Source: Coraliomargarita algicola (GTDB lineage Bacteria > Verrucomicrobiota > Verrucomicrobiia > Opitutales > Coraliomargaritaceae). From it: a DNA stretch of 64,000 nucleotides. This document shows positions 43,602 through 51,399 of this stretch, in pieces. Positions within the stretch are counted from its first letter, which is position 1. Each line of letters begins with the position of its first letter. The position numbers were made by a program, and so were the translations under genes. The notes under the pieces are model-generated. The model was not told the DNA's origin. It did not search any database and saw only the letters and a program-made list of their open reading frames with translations. The stretch lies in NCBI RefSeq assembly GCF_033878955.1, contig NZ_CP138858.1, forward strand, positions 3,065,001 through 3,129,000, in the 5' to 3' direction.

Positions 43602-44105
43602 ATGAAGAAGATCCTGAATGTTTGTATGTTGCTCCTGCCGCTGTGGGGGACTGCGGAACCTCTGCTTATTTCGGCTAAGGTCTTGGATCGCGCGCAGAAT
43701 GGAGCCGCGATTCGAGGTCTTTATGTATATCCTTCGGTAGTTCTGGAGCCTGGTGAAAAGGCTTCGCTGCACATTGGGCCCGAGTTACAGTTTCCCGTGG
43801 GCGAGCACAAGGTCGATCTCGGGGAGGGTGTTTCCAAGATGGAAACGATCTATGACACCGTGCCCGTAGGTTTTAGTTTTACTTTGAGTTACACGCTGAA
43901 AGACGGCGTGATCAGCTATACTGGTAAAGGTAGCTCGAAGATGTCGTTAGGCATCGACGGGCAGACCTCGGAGACTGCTTCACGTGAGATTATTTTTTAC
44001 GGTAAGACAGAACTCGGTGGCCTCGTTGAAGCTCAGTTAACCGGCCCGGATGGTAACCTAGAGGACTTTGCATTTCATTTCGGGCCCGCGCCCGAGGTGG
44101 ACTAG
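43602..44105 (+). CDS. Small secreted beta-rich protein of unknown function
   Basis: The 167-residue protein has a signal peptide (MKKILNVCMLLLPLWGTAEP) and a compact domain rich in beta strands (LLISAKVLDRAQNGA, PVGFSFTLSYTLKDGVISYTGKG, REIIFYGKTELGGLVEAQL). The ISAKVL opening and GFSFTLSYT core faintly recall short secretin-associated domains, but I would not name a family. It follows secA by 49 bases and precedes the second 188-bp-type repeat array. Confidence 0.7.
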   Translation: MKKILNVCMLLLPLWGTAEPLLISAKVLDRAQNGAAIRGLYVYPSVVLEPGEKASLHIGPELQFPVGEHKVDLGEGVSKMETIYDTVPVGFSFTLSYTLKDGVISYTGKGSSKMSLGIDGQTSETASREIIFYGKTELGGLVEAQLTGPDGNLEDFAFHFGPAPEVD

Positions 44106-44111
44106 AGTCTC

Positions 44112-44532
44112 TCCAGCCTCGGTTCTTTGAACCGGGGGGGCTTATTGTGGCATTTTTTGGCAGAATCATTAGAGGCAGAATCATTTTTCTTGTGGCTGCT
44201 GGACGTGGCCGAGCTGACTGTGCGCTGTTGTAGTGTGTCCGTTCGCGGACGCCGGTGATTCGAATGGGGGCGCGGCTGAGCTCAAGCGGCGCGGGAGGAG
44301 CTTTTCGTGGCCTCGGTTCTTTGAACCGGGGATGGGCTTATTGTGGCATTTTTGGGCAGAATCATTAGAGGCAGAATGATTTTTCCCTGTGGCTGCTGGA
44401 CGTGGTCGAGTAGACTGTGCGCTGTTGTAGTGTGTCCGTTCGCGGACGCGGGTGATTTGAATGGGGGCGCGGCTGAGCTCAAGCGACGCGGGGGAGATCT
44501 TTTAGTGGCCTCGGTTCTTTGAACCGGGGGAT
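44112..44532. repeat. Second array of 188-bp-type repeats (two full units plus core)
   Basis: CCTCGGTTCT cores lie at 44117, 44311 and 44509, with spacing 194-198. Compared with 18560-19795 each unit carries an extra TAGTGTGTCCGTTCGCGGACG hairpin-like segment in place of GATGTAGCGGACG. This marks a subfamily rather than a copy of the first array. Confidence 0.9.
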
Positions 44533-44613
44533 TGTTGTTGGACGTTTGGCTTTCGCGGTTCCGCTGTGTCCCAAAATAGAGTTTTGTGGATACGAGATGT
44601 TTTTTATCTGCGG

Positions 44614-45762
44614 CTAAGTTGTCGGCGTAAACGGGATCAGTGTCGTGAGTCGCTCGACTTGCATTTCATACTGTGTAGCATCGTCGGGGACGAACCATTG
44701 CTTGCCTTGGCGGTTGACAATGCGTCCGTGTGAGAATTTTCCCCAGTTGGCGATCGTGATTTTGCCGGAGGTGTCGCCGCGGATCACGAGCACGGCATGA
44801 TAGTTCATGAGTCGGCCAGTCATCGGGTCTTTGGGACGCACGGTTAGAATGCCAGCGCGATAGTTACGGGTTAAGTTGAGGAAATCGTGACGATTTAAAG
44901 GGGGTTGTTTGTATTCGAAATGAATGCGTGTCTTGTCGTTACTGGCCTTGCGTCCTAACTCGTCGATTGCGACCACTTGTTCCACTAGGTTTGTTCCATC
45001 GGCGCGGCTGCGCGAGTTTCCCTGTATTCTATTAATGATTTGGTCGATCTGCTTGAACTTTAGCTGCTTGTAAGTATACGGATCCGAGTGCTTTACCGAC
45101 TCATGAATTAAACCGAATTTAGAATACCAGATGTATAAGTTGAGCAACGCGGTGGGGCCGCATCCGCCCTCTGGCTCGGGGTAATCGGATTGATTCTCCG
45201 ATATGAAGTAACGGCGCACGTCGTGTCGGATTACGCGTTCGCTACCTTGCATGCCTACCCGGTAGAAATTGTAGCTTTGTTTTCGATTGTCCCATTTTTT
45301 CTCAGCCACATAGAAAGGGTAATCTCCCTGAGCTTGTAAGAAGCGTGTGTTTTGGTAGCGCGTAGCTGATAACTTCGGGGCTGAGGGCTTGCTTGTGATT
45401 CTGGGTGTCCTGTCTGTGGTGATGTATTGATTTACGGGCTCTGGGCGCTGCTTGAGGGCCGATGTGATGGGGCGAGGGAGGGGCGTTTTGGCTGCGACCT
45501 CTCTTGGCGCTGCGGAGGCTGGGAAAGTCGAACTGCTTAGGCGCTCGGGGGGGTGGCGCTCGGGGGTGTGGCTGTCTGTCGTTTTTTTCTGCGGGGTCGA
45601 TAGTTGAAACCAAAAGGTCAATGCAATCACTAGGGTGCAGAGGAAGAGCGCTGTGAGTTCGGCCGCGTGGTTTTGGCTGCGCTTGCAGCTAGGGCATTTG
45701 CTTGTGTCTTCGGGGAGGATCACATTGCAATGTTGGCAGTTTCTTGTGCGTGGAGATTTCAA
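44614..45762 (-). CDS. Membrane-anchored C39-like cysteine peptidase with N-terminal zinc ribbon
   Basis: Starting at TTG 45762, the 382-residue protein opens with a double-CxxC zinc ribbon (CQHCNVILPEDTSKCPSCK), then one membrane helix (ALFLCTLVIALTFWFQL), a disordered linker, and a papain-like C39-type domain. The nucleophile Cys is in EGGCGPTALLNLY, the His in MNYHAVLVIRG and the Asn/Asp in ITIANWGK. C39 peptidases cut leader peptides or, in C39_2 form, act as general extracytoplasmic peptidases. The ribbon lies on the cytoplasmic side if the helix is N-in. The combination is unusual. No transporter is adjacent. Confidence 0.75.
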   Translation of the reverse strand: MKSPRTRNCQHCNVILPEDTSKCPSCKRSQNHAAELTALFLCTLVIALTFWFQLSTPQKKTTDSHTPERHPPERLSSSTFPASAAPREVAAKTPLPRPITSALKQRPEPVNQYITTDRTPRITSKPSAPKLSATRYQNTRFLQAQGDYPFYVAEKKWDNRKQSYNFYRVGMQGSERVIRHDVRRYFISENQSDYPEPEGGCGPTALLNLYIWYSKFGLIHESVKHSDPYTYKQLKFKQIDQIINRIQGNSRSRADGTNLVEQVVAIDELGRKASNDKTRIHFEYKQPPLNRHDFLNLTRNYRAGILTVRPKDPMTGRLMNYHAVLVIRGDTSGKITIANWGKFSHGRIVNRQGKQWFVPDDATQYEMQVERLTTLIPFTPTT

Positions 45763-45911
45763 CGGCGAGTTCGTTACTGGGAGTTTGTATGGCTTACATG
45801 GAGTTGGAGGTGCGCCGATTTGTCAATTTCTGGTGGTACCCTCGGCGGGTTCGCCGTAATTTTTTGGCTTACATATTGTAAGTTTGTTTAAAGTGAGTCA
45901 CCTTCGGACCT

Positions 45912-46304
45912 GTGAACTCAAACGAAGGCATCCCTGATCTTGATCCTTACGAAGACGAATACTCTGCTCGATTGCGGAGAATTGAGAAACTCGCGTATCT
46001 CTTTGACGCACGTTTCGAGGTGCCGGGCACTAAGATTCGCTTTGGCTGGGATGGCTTGATTGGCTTACTGCCGGGCATTGGTGATACCCTGACATTGCTG
46101 CCGCAACTTTATCTGTTGTATGAGGCGCTGCGCTTGAAGTTGGGCATGGGCACGCTATTTAGAATGTTACTGAATATTCTGATCGACTGGCTCGTGGGCA
46201 CGATCCCCGTCCTGGGGGATCTTTTCGATGTCGCTTTTAAAAGTAATTTACGCAATGCGAAACTTGTCGCCGAAGCCATTCGAAAGCAACGATCAGATGT
46301 ATGA
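45912..46304 (+). CDS. DUF4112 membrane protein
   Basis: From GTG 45912, the 130-residue protein carries the DUF4112 pattern: LRRIEKLAYLFDARFEVPGTKIRFGWDGLIGLLPGIGDTLT in two parts around residue 20-55, and DWLVGTIPVLGDLFDVAFKSNLRNAKLV near the C-terminus, with two hydrophobic segments between. The family is widespread and uncharacterised. No convincing operon partner is near; the next gene begins 66 bases later on the same strand. Confidence 0.88.
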   Translation: MNSNEGIPDLDPYEDEYSARLRRIEKLAYLFDARFEVPGTKIRFGWDGLIGLLPGIGDTLTLLPQLYLLYEALRLKLGMGTLFRMLLNILIDWLVGTIPVLGDLFDVAFKSNLRNAKLVAEAIRKQRSDV

Positions 46305-46370
46305 ATTGCAATGATATGAGACCGTGAGGTATTTGCTTGCCTCATGTCTTTTTTTATTGTTGTTAGATCT

Positions 46371-47216
46371 ATGAAAGTAAGACGTCCCCTTTTGGCGCTG
46401 TTGGCTGCCTTTGCTTTTGAATGTTATGGTCTTCCTTTGGATGCGCCTAGGGTGCGGGCGCCTGAGTTGACTGCGAGCGACATTGCCTGGGCGGAGGGGG
46501 CGAGCTATGTCAAAGGACTGTTACCCGATGTGGAGGGGTGTCGTATCTCGTCGGTTCAATTGGATTTCGTATATGTCGACGGTCGTCGTAGGACCATTGT
46601 AGAGAGGCAAGTTGTTGAGGTGCCGGAGAATCGACCGAATGCATGGCGTGGGATGAATGGTGAACTATTGATTTTCTTGCAGGAAGCTCAGGGTAAAACA
46701 AAGATCTTCATGGGGGTGGCCACCTTGGAGCGTTCCACGCATGTTCGTGCTTTGGAAGATTTTGGAGACAGTGCTTTGCCGGGTGTGATTCGGCAATTTG
46801 CTGGCAGCACAGGAAATACTACAGCAGACCTCAGATATACCGTCCCCGTGGGAGAGTCGGAGGTGTTTCAATTTGTCGATCAGGATGGAGAATATTATGG
46901 CAGTTTAGTCGTGGTGGCTGAGGGAGAGACTGTAAAAGCAGCGAGTGGACCTGCGAATCGTTCTGTGACTGCCGTAGTTCAGCGCGCGCACAGTCTCATT
47001 TTACGTGCCACGGGCGATGTGTATGTTCTGGTGAAGACTCGTGATACAAATGAAGAGGTCTTTAGACGCACTCTAAGCGCTGGTGATTCTGTTGAGCTCG
47101 AGGTGCAAAAAACGGTGGATCTTTTGTTTACTGCAGGGGAGCACCTGATCATTGAATGGGATGGTGAAGAAATGAAGCCGAGCACCCGGGGAACCGCCAA
47201 AATTAGTCTGAAATGA
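46371..47216 (+). CDS. Exported protein with RodZ-C-like (DUF4115-type) terminal domain; host gene of the island
   Basis: From ATG 46371 the 281-residue protein begins with a signal peptide (RRPLLALLAAFAFECYGLPL); an upstream in-frame ATG at 46344 adds nine residues. The N-terminal 170 residues match nothing that I know. The last 75 (LRATGDVYVLVKTRDTNEEVFRRTLSAGDSVELEV through the terminal KISLK) resemble the beta-rich DUF4115 domain found at the C-terminus of RodZ, here without the helix-turn-helix and membrane helix of RodZ. Its last 109 bases plus stop are duplicated at the far end of the island (58226-58349). Confidence 0.7.
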   Translation: MKVRRPLLALLAAFAFECYGLPLDAPRVRAPELTASDIAWAEGASYVKGLLPDVEGCRISSVQLDFVYVDGRRRTIVERQVVEVPENRPNAWRGMNGELLIFLQEAQGKTKIFMGVATLERSTHVRALEDFGDSALPGVIRQFAGSTGNTTADLRYTVPVGESEVFQFVDQDGEYYGSLVVVAEGETVKAASGPANRSVTAVVQRAHSLILRATGDVYVLVKTRDTNEEVFRRTLSAGDSVELEVQKTVDLLFTAGEHLIIEWDGEEMKPSTRGTAKISLK

Positions 47217-47231
47217 TCTTGGCCCGGGTGC
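47108..47231. repeat. Left copy of the 124-bp island-flanking direct repeat (attL-like)
   Basis: It is identical to 58226-58349 except at 47198 (C here, T at 58316). It covers the 3' end and stop of the gene at 46371-47216 and includes a perfect 10-bp inverted repeat AGCACCCGGG/CCCGGGTGCT at 47180-47189 and 47223-47232. Confidence 0.95.
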
Positions 47232-47312
47232 TTAGATTCAATTGAATATAAAGTAAATTATATGTATTTCGTTGGACAGACCGCAGACGTCACCCATCTG
47301 TGAAGCTGAAGC

Positions 47313-49064
47313 TTAACTTTCATCAGGGTGAATTCTATTACGTACTTTATTTCCGCCCCAATATAATATGCCGCTTATACTGAAAAAGAAGAGCGAAATG
47401 TAGATTACGTAGAGTCGCTGAGACCAAGGGTTGGGAATGAAGAGAAGTAAGAGGACCATTGCCCCAACTAGAAAGACTGCTTTGCTCAATACGAAATACT
47501 GAGAGTAGTCGATTTCGGAGGATCCAATTTCTTTTTCATAATCAATGGGGTGATGCATTGTCTTGAAAAAATCCACTGTTTTCTGGCGCGATTCAGCTGA
47601 AGATTTCGCATAGAAGAGTCGGCAGATGAGTGTCGCTAGTAGGCCAAATGCTAAAATCCAGAGTGTGCGTTCTTGCATTGTCCAAGAGACTCCAGTTTGT
47701 CGTTGATCGATGAAAGACCAAATCGATGGGATCATGCATGAGCCATATATAGGGAAGTATGACCAGTTTGGTAGTTTCTTGAACCAGAGTGCCATGAAGA
47801 GGGGGAAGCCCATGGGGACGCCAACAATCGAGCCAATTATGAGATAGGCGTCGAACAAGGCTATTTTATCCTGAATAGACAAGAATATTGAATAACTGAT
47901 GATCAGCGTACCAAGCACTAGGGTCGCGACATGGCAGATTCTTAATTCTGTTTTCGGGGGCAATTCATTGTGATTGCCTAATGCCCCACGTATGCGCGGT
48001 ATGATGTTTCGCACGATATTACCGACTTGACCGTTTAGACCAGAATCCATGCTGCTCATAGTTGCGGCAAACATCGCAGCAATCATTATTCCCATCATTC
48101 CGTTTGGTAGAAGTTTAGTTGCAATGAAGGAGTAGGCAGATTCTGCTGGCTTTTCGAGACCGCTTGCCATGATATCTGCTTCGAACAAAAAGCGTGCAAC
48201 CATCGGTGGTAGAAACCAAATTGCGCTGCCAAGTGCCATTAGTAAGAATGCCCACCAAGAGGCACGAGATGCTTCTCTTCCGTCTTTTGCTGCGATGAAG
48301 CGTCCAGCAGTTGTTAGACTGATTTGAGAGTAGAACTGCATGAAAAACACGATCAATGCCCACTTTATAGTGAAGCGATCTTCTGGGAAATGGCCGGGTT
48401 CATTGAAGAAACTAAAATCTTCAGCAAAGCGTGGATCTTTAAAATAATCGAAGAAGGCTCCAAACCCACCAATTGCCTTAGTTGATAGGTAGAAGACCAG
48501 CATAGTAATTGATAAGAGAACTAATGCCTGTACGAAGTCTGTTGCCATGACTGCCCATTTTCCGCCCATGGTTGAGTAAAATGTGACGATGATTCCGATA
48601 ATAATTATGAGTGGTACTAAGGGGAGTTGAAGTGCGGTACTGGCGAATAGGGCGAGTGCGTAGAGTTGAATTGCGGCCGCGAATGGCCCCAGTATAACCC
48701 AGAAAAAGGCGGAGAATTGTTCAACAGAAGTTCCGAATCGTGAGCGAACCACGTCAGCTGTTGTGTAAGCCCGTGTTTGCCGAAACCATCGACCCAAGAA
48801 AAGACCTCCCATTGCGTAGCCTGCGCAATTCGCCATATAAATAACGAGTAAGCTGGGGCCACCTTGATAGGCCGCTGAGGCATTGCCAGTGAAAGTAAAA
48901 GCGCTAATTCCACTCATCAACATGCTAGTTCCTACCATCCACCAAGTTCCCTGGCCTCCTCCTCGAACGAAGTCGCTTAAGTTCTTATTAAACTTCGAGA
49001 AGTAGCCGCCTAGTAGTAGGAGCAGGCCGAGATAAATTGCTAATGTAATATATTCTATCTTCAT
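47313..49064 (-). CDS. Sodium:solute symporter (SSS family)
   Basis: This inner-membrane transporter couples Na+ to import of a small organic solute, here probably a sugar or uronate released by the island enzymes. The start is the ATG at 49064 (MKIEYITLAIYLGLLLLLGG); upstream sequence in frame is low complexity. The 583 residues form about 13-14 helices with SDFVRGGGQGTWWMVGTSMLMSGIS split over helix 2, FTFTGNASAAYQGG, and MFAATMSSMDSGLNGQVGNIV, all characteristic of SSS proteins. The operator-like palindrome at 49218-49229 lies 154 bases upstream. Confidence 0.9.
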   Translation of the reverse strand: MKIEYITLAIYLGLLLLLGGYFSKFNKNLSDFVRGGGQGTWWMVGTSMLMSGISAFTFTGNASAAYQGGPSLLVIYMANCAGYAMGGLFLGRWFRQTRAYTTADVVRSRFGTSVEQFSAFFWVILGPFAAAIQLYALALFASTALQLPLVPLIIIIGIIVTFYSTMGGKWAVMATDFVQALVLLSITMLVFYLSTKAIGGFGAFFDYFKDPRFAEDFSFFNEPGHFPEDRFTIKWALIVFFMQFYSQISLTTAGRFIAAKDGREASRASWWAFLLMALGSAIWFLPPMVARFLFEADIMASGLEKPAESAYSFIATKLLPNGMMGIMIAAMFAATMSSMDSGLNGQVGNIVRNIIPRIRGALGNHNELPPKTELRICHVATLVLGTLIISYSIFLSIQDKIALFDAYLIIGSIVGVPMGFPLFMALWFKKLPNWSYFPIYGSCMIPSIWSFIDQRQTGVSWTMQERTLWILAFGLLATLICRLFYAKSSAESRQKTVDFFKTMHHPIDYEKEIGSSEIDYSQYFVLSKAVFLVGAMVLLLLFIPNPWSQRLYVIYISLFFFSISGILYWGGNKVRNRIHPDES

Positions 49065-49217
49065 ATAGTGGCGTGGACTAAAAAAGAAAAAAGGGAGGGG
49101 GGGGGCTCTGTGCTGAATGTGAAATGATAATTGCGCGAAAATGAGCAATTAATTGGGGATGTGCTGAGTCGTCCGGCAACTTAGGTTGCAGGATAAATTT
49201 GCCAATCTTTAGTTAGC

Positions 49218-49229
49218 TCAACAAGTTGA
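49218..49229. promoter_or_regulatory. Candidate LacI-family operator upstream of the symporter
   Basis: TCAACAAGTTGA is a perfect 12-bp palindrome overlapping the lacI stop codon. It is identical to the site at 50293-50304 read on the other strand. LacI-type operators are short palindromes of this kind. Confidence 0.6.
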
Positions 49230-50276
49230 CTTTATTAGCTGTCTGTCATGCAGGATTGTTTTTCCTGGTTTCCAATTGCCGGTAATTAACAGACGTTGGG
49301 GGATCTCTGGCACGCCATAAGTTTGGTTGTTCAACATTGATACTAGTAGATCTACAGCATTAGATCCCAGCAGTAGGCCGTTTTCATAGATACCTGTACT
49401 CTTGCTATCAGTTGAACTAACTGAGTGTCGGACGAGACCAATGTCATTGGGAATCTCAAGTTTCATGCGGTACAAATATTCCTGAATGACTTCGCTTGCA
49501 GATGTGGAGACGATGACCTGAGGTTTTTCTTTGGATAGCCACTTTTCGAAAGAATCAAATTCTAGATGGCAGCGAGGTTGCAATACCAGTGGTGAGAGGC
49601 GATTTTTTTTAGGCTGTCTATAGTAGTCTACCCAATATGCAGCTTCCCAATTGTGACTACAGCGCGATTCAAAGCCTTCTGTAAGTTCAAAGCCGATACG
49701 CGTGTAACCGATCTTGCGAAGTTTTTCTAGCATCAGTCTCATCTGTTGGTATTGATCGGGGCAGACCATGTGCAAACGTGGTTCCAGTAGGCTATAACCG
49801 AATGTCACGGCACTAAAGTCATCAAAATTAAAATCTATCTGACTAATTCCTGTTGGTTGAGGCTGTATTAATATTCCACGTATGTTACGGGCTTTTAGTA
49901 TAGAGTGTAAACGTTTAGGTGAGTAGCCATTCTTTTGTAGCTTAAACTCTTCTATTTTATAGCCGAGTTTCAGTGCTTTGAGGCGTGCGCCTTCCAGATA
50001 TTCAGGGAAGGGGCATTGATTATAAGATTTGGGAGTGACAGGATGGTTGTTAAACCAAGCTAGGGTTGCTTCATAAGGACGACTATTGTTTCTGCGGCGA
50101 TAAGCACTGAGAGCATTAAGCATTGGATCTGGGCTATATCCCATTTTTTTTGCTAAATTTTGAATGCGTAGACGGGTTTTCTTTGGGATGCGAGGATTGT
50201 CATGTAGAGCTAAAGAAACTGTGGAATAATGTACATTTGCACGTTCTGCTACTTCGCGAATTGTCACTTTTTTCAT
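49218..50276 (-). CDS. LacI-family transcriptional regulator
   Basis: The 352-residue repressor-type protein has the LacI helix-turn-helix at the N-terminus (VTIREVAERANVHYSTVSLALHDNPRIPKKTRLRI, read as two segments), the hinge helix MGYSPDPMLNALSAYRR, and a periplasmic-binding-protein-like effector domain (NIRGILIQPQPTG, LEKLRKIGYTRIGFELTEG, GLLLGSNAVDLLVSML). A sugar derived from the island substrate is the expected inducer. Two identical palindromes flank its gene, one upstream of its own start and one upstream of the symporter, implying autoregulation and control of import. Confidence 0.9.
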   Translation of the reverse strand: MKKVTIREVAERANVHYSTVSLALHDNPRIPKKTRLRIQNLAKKMGYSPDPMLNALSAYRRRNNSRPYEATLAWFNNHPVTPKSYNQCPFPEYLEGARLKALKLGYKIEEFKLQKNGYSPKRLHSILKARNIRGILIQPQPTGISQIDFNFDDFSAVTFGYSLLEPRLHMVCPDQYQQMRLMLEKLRKIGYTRIGFELTEGFESRCSHNWEAAYWVDYYRQPKKNRLSPLVLQPRCHLEFDSFEKWLSKEKPQVIVSTSASEVIQEYLYRMKLEIPNDIGLVRHSVSSTDSKSTGIYENGLLLGSNAVDLLVSMLNNQTYGVPEIPQRLLITGNWKPGKTILHDRQLIKSTC

Positions 50277-50292
50277 TGTTGCATAGTTGTGC

Positions 50293-50304
50293 TCAACTTG
50301 TTGA
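50293..50304. promoter_or_regulatory. Candidate LacI-family operator between lacI and the enzyme operon
   Basis: TCAACTTGTTGA (palindrome, complement of the site at 49218) lies 16 bases upstream of the lacI start and 84 bases before the divergent PEP-CTERM gene. A half site, TTGTTGAGC, is at 51384-51392, just before the heparinase-like gene. Confidence 0.6.
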
Positions 50305-50388
50305 CCAAGGCAATGCTTTTAATTTTTTTTGCATAGCCTACAAAGGTAATCTTCACCCCCGTTTATAACATAAACCTAATCTATAACT

Positions 50389-51244
50389 ATGACGTCTACA
50401 TATACTAAAACATCCTTAACAAAAACATCCGTTTATTCTGTTTCTTTGGCTATGCTGCTATTGGGAGGTGCTGCGCTGGATGCGAGCACTGTTGCGCATT
50501 GGCGTTTCGAAGCAGGAGAAACATTTACCGATTCCAGTGAAAATGGCTATGATCTGACTTCAAAAGGCACTACAAACCCTTCTTCGACAGTTATACCAGC
50601 TAGCGGTAATGGTTCCAAGTTTCCTAGTGTCATTCCGCAGACAGATGAAACAAATGCTGGTATGGTTAGCCTTTCTACGAATAAGAACTTTAGTCAAAGT
50701 AGTTCGAGTGCATTTATCAATAACGAGTTCACTTTTGAGCTATATATGAATGCCAATGATTTCGGATCTTCAGTTAAGCTAATCGCGACTGTGGATGACA
50801 GTTGGAGATTGCTGACTTACAAGGGAGATTTGATTCTGGCACTTTACGATGCTCCGGGGAGTCCTGAAGAGGTTAAGCCTTCGATTAGTTTGTCGGTAAA
50901 CGTTGACTATTATATTGGGGTTTCGGTGGATCTTGCGGATACGAGTACTGATGGAATCACATTTTATGTGCAGGACTTGACGAACGAGACTGCAATGCAA
51001 ACTTACAACATTGCTCATACAACAACAACGCTGAATGCATCCACCTCAGCGTTTAGTATTGGTTCGCCTTCGAGGTACTGCAACAGGGTCCTATTTCGTT
51101 GGTGTGATCGACGAAGTCCGTTACTCGGATGCGGCTTTAAGTGAAGGAGAACTTTTGAATGTTATTCCTGAGCCTTCGTCATTTGCGCTGCTATTGGGAA
51201 TTACAGCAGTTAGCTGGGTTTCCATGTCTCGTCGTCGCAAATAA
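50389..51244 (+). CDS. LamG-like PEP-CTERM protein, split by a frameshift
   Basis: The first part (50389-51144 frame) has a signal peptide (SVSLAMLLLGGAALDAS), then VAHWRFEAGETFTDSSENGYDLT, ANDFGSSVKLIATVDDSWRLLTYKG and FYVQDL, a LamG/concanavalin-like fold. After SIGSPS near 51072 the reading continues only in another frame as GTATGSYFVGVIDEVRYSDAAL, ending in the sorting signal VIPEPSSFALLLGITAVSW plus SRRRK (to 51244). One extra base near 51073 explains the break. With the shift repaired the protein is a 284-residue surface protein that could bind glycans. Either decayed or a sequencing indel. Confidence 0.8.
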
Positions 51245-51399
51245 GCTCCCATCGTAAAGTGATTTGATCCCACTTTCGCACCATTTAGTGGTGTGCTGTG
51301 CCTTAGTGTCTGCATTCTAGAAGCCGAACCGATGGAAATGGTCTAGTGTTTTACGCAGTCAACGGAAACTAGAATAGTCGTAATTGTTGAGCATAAATT

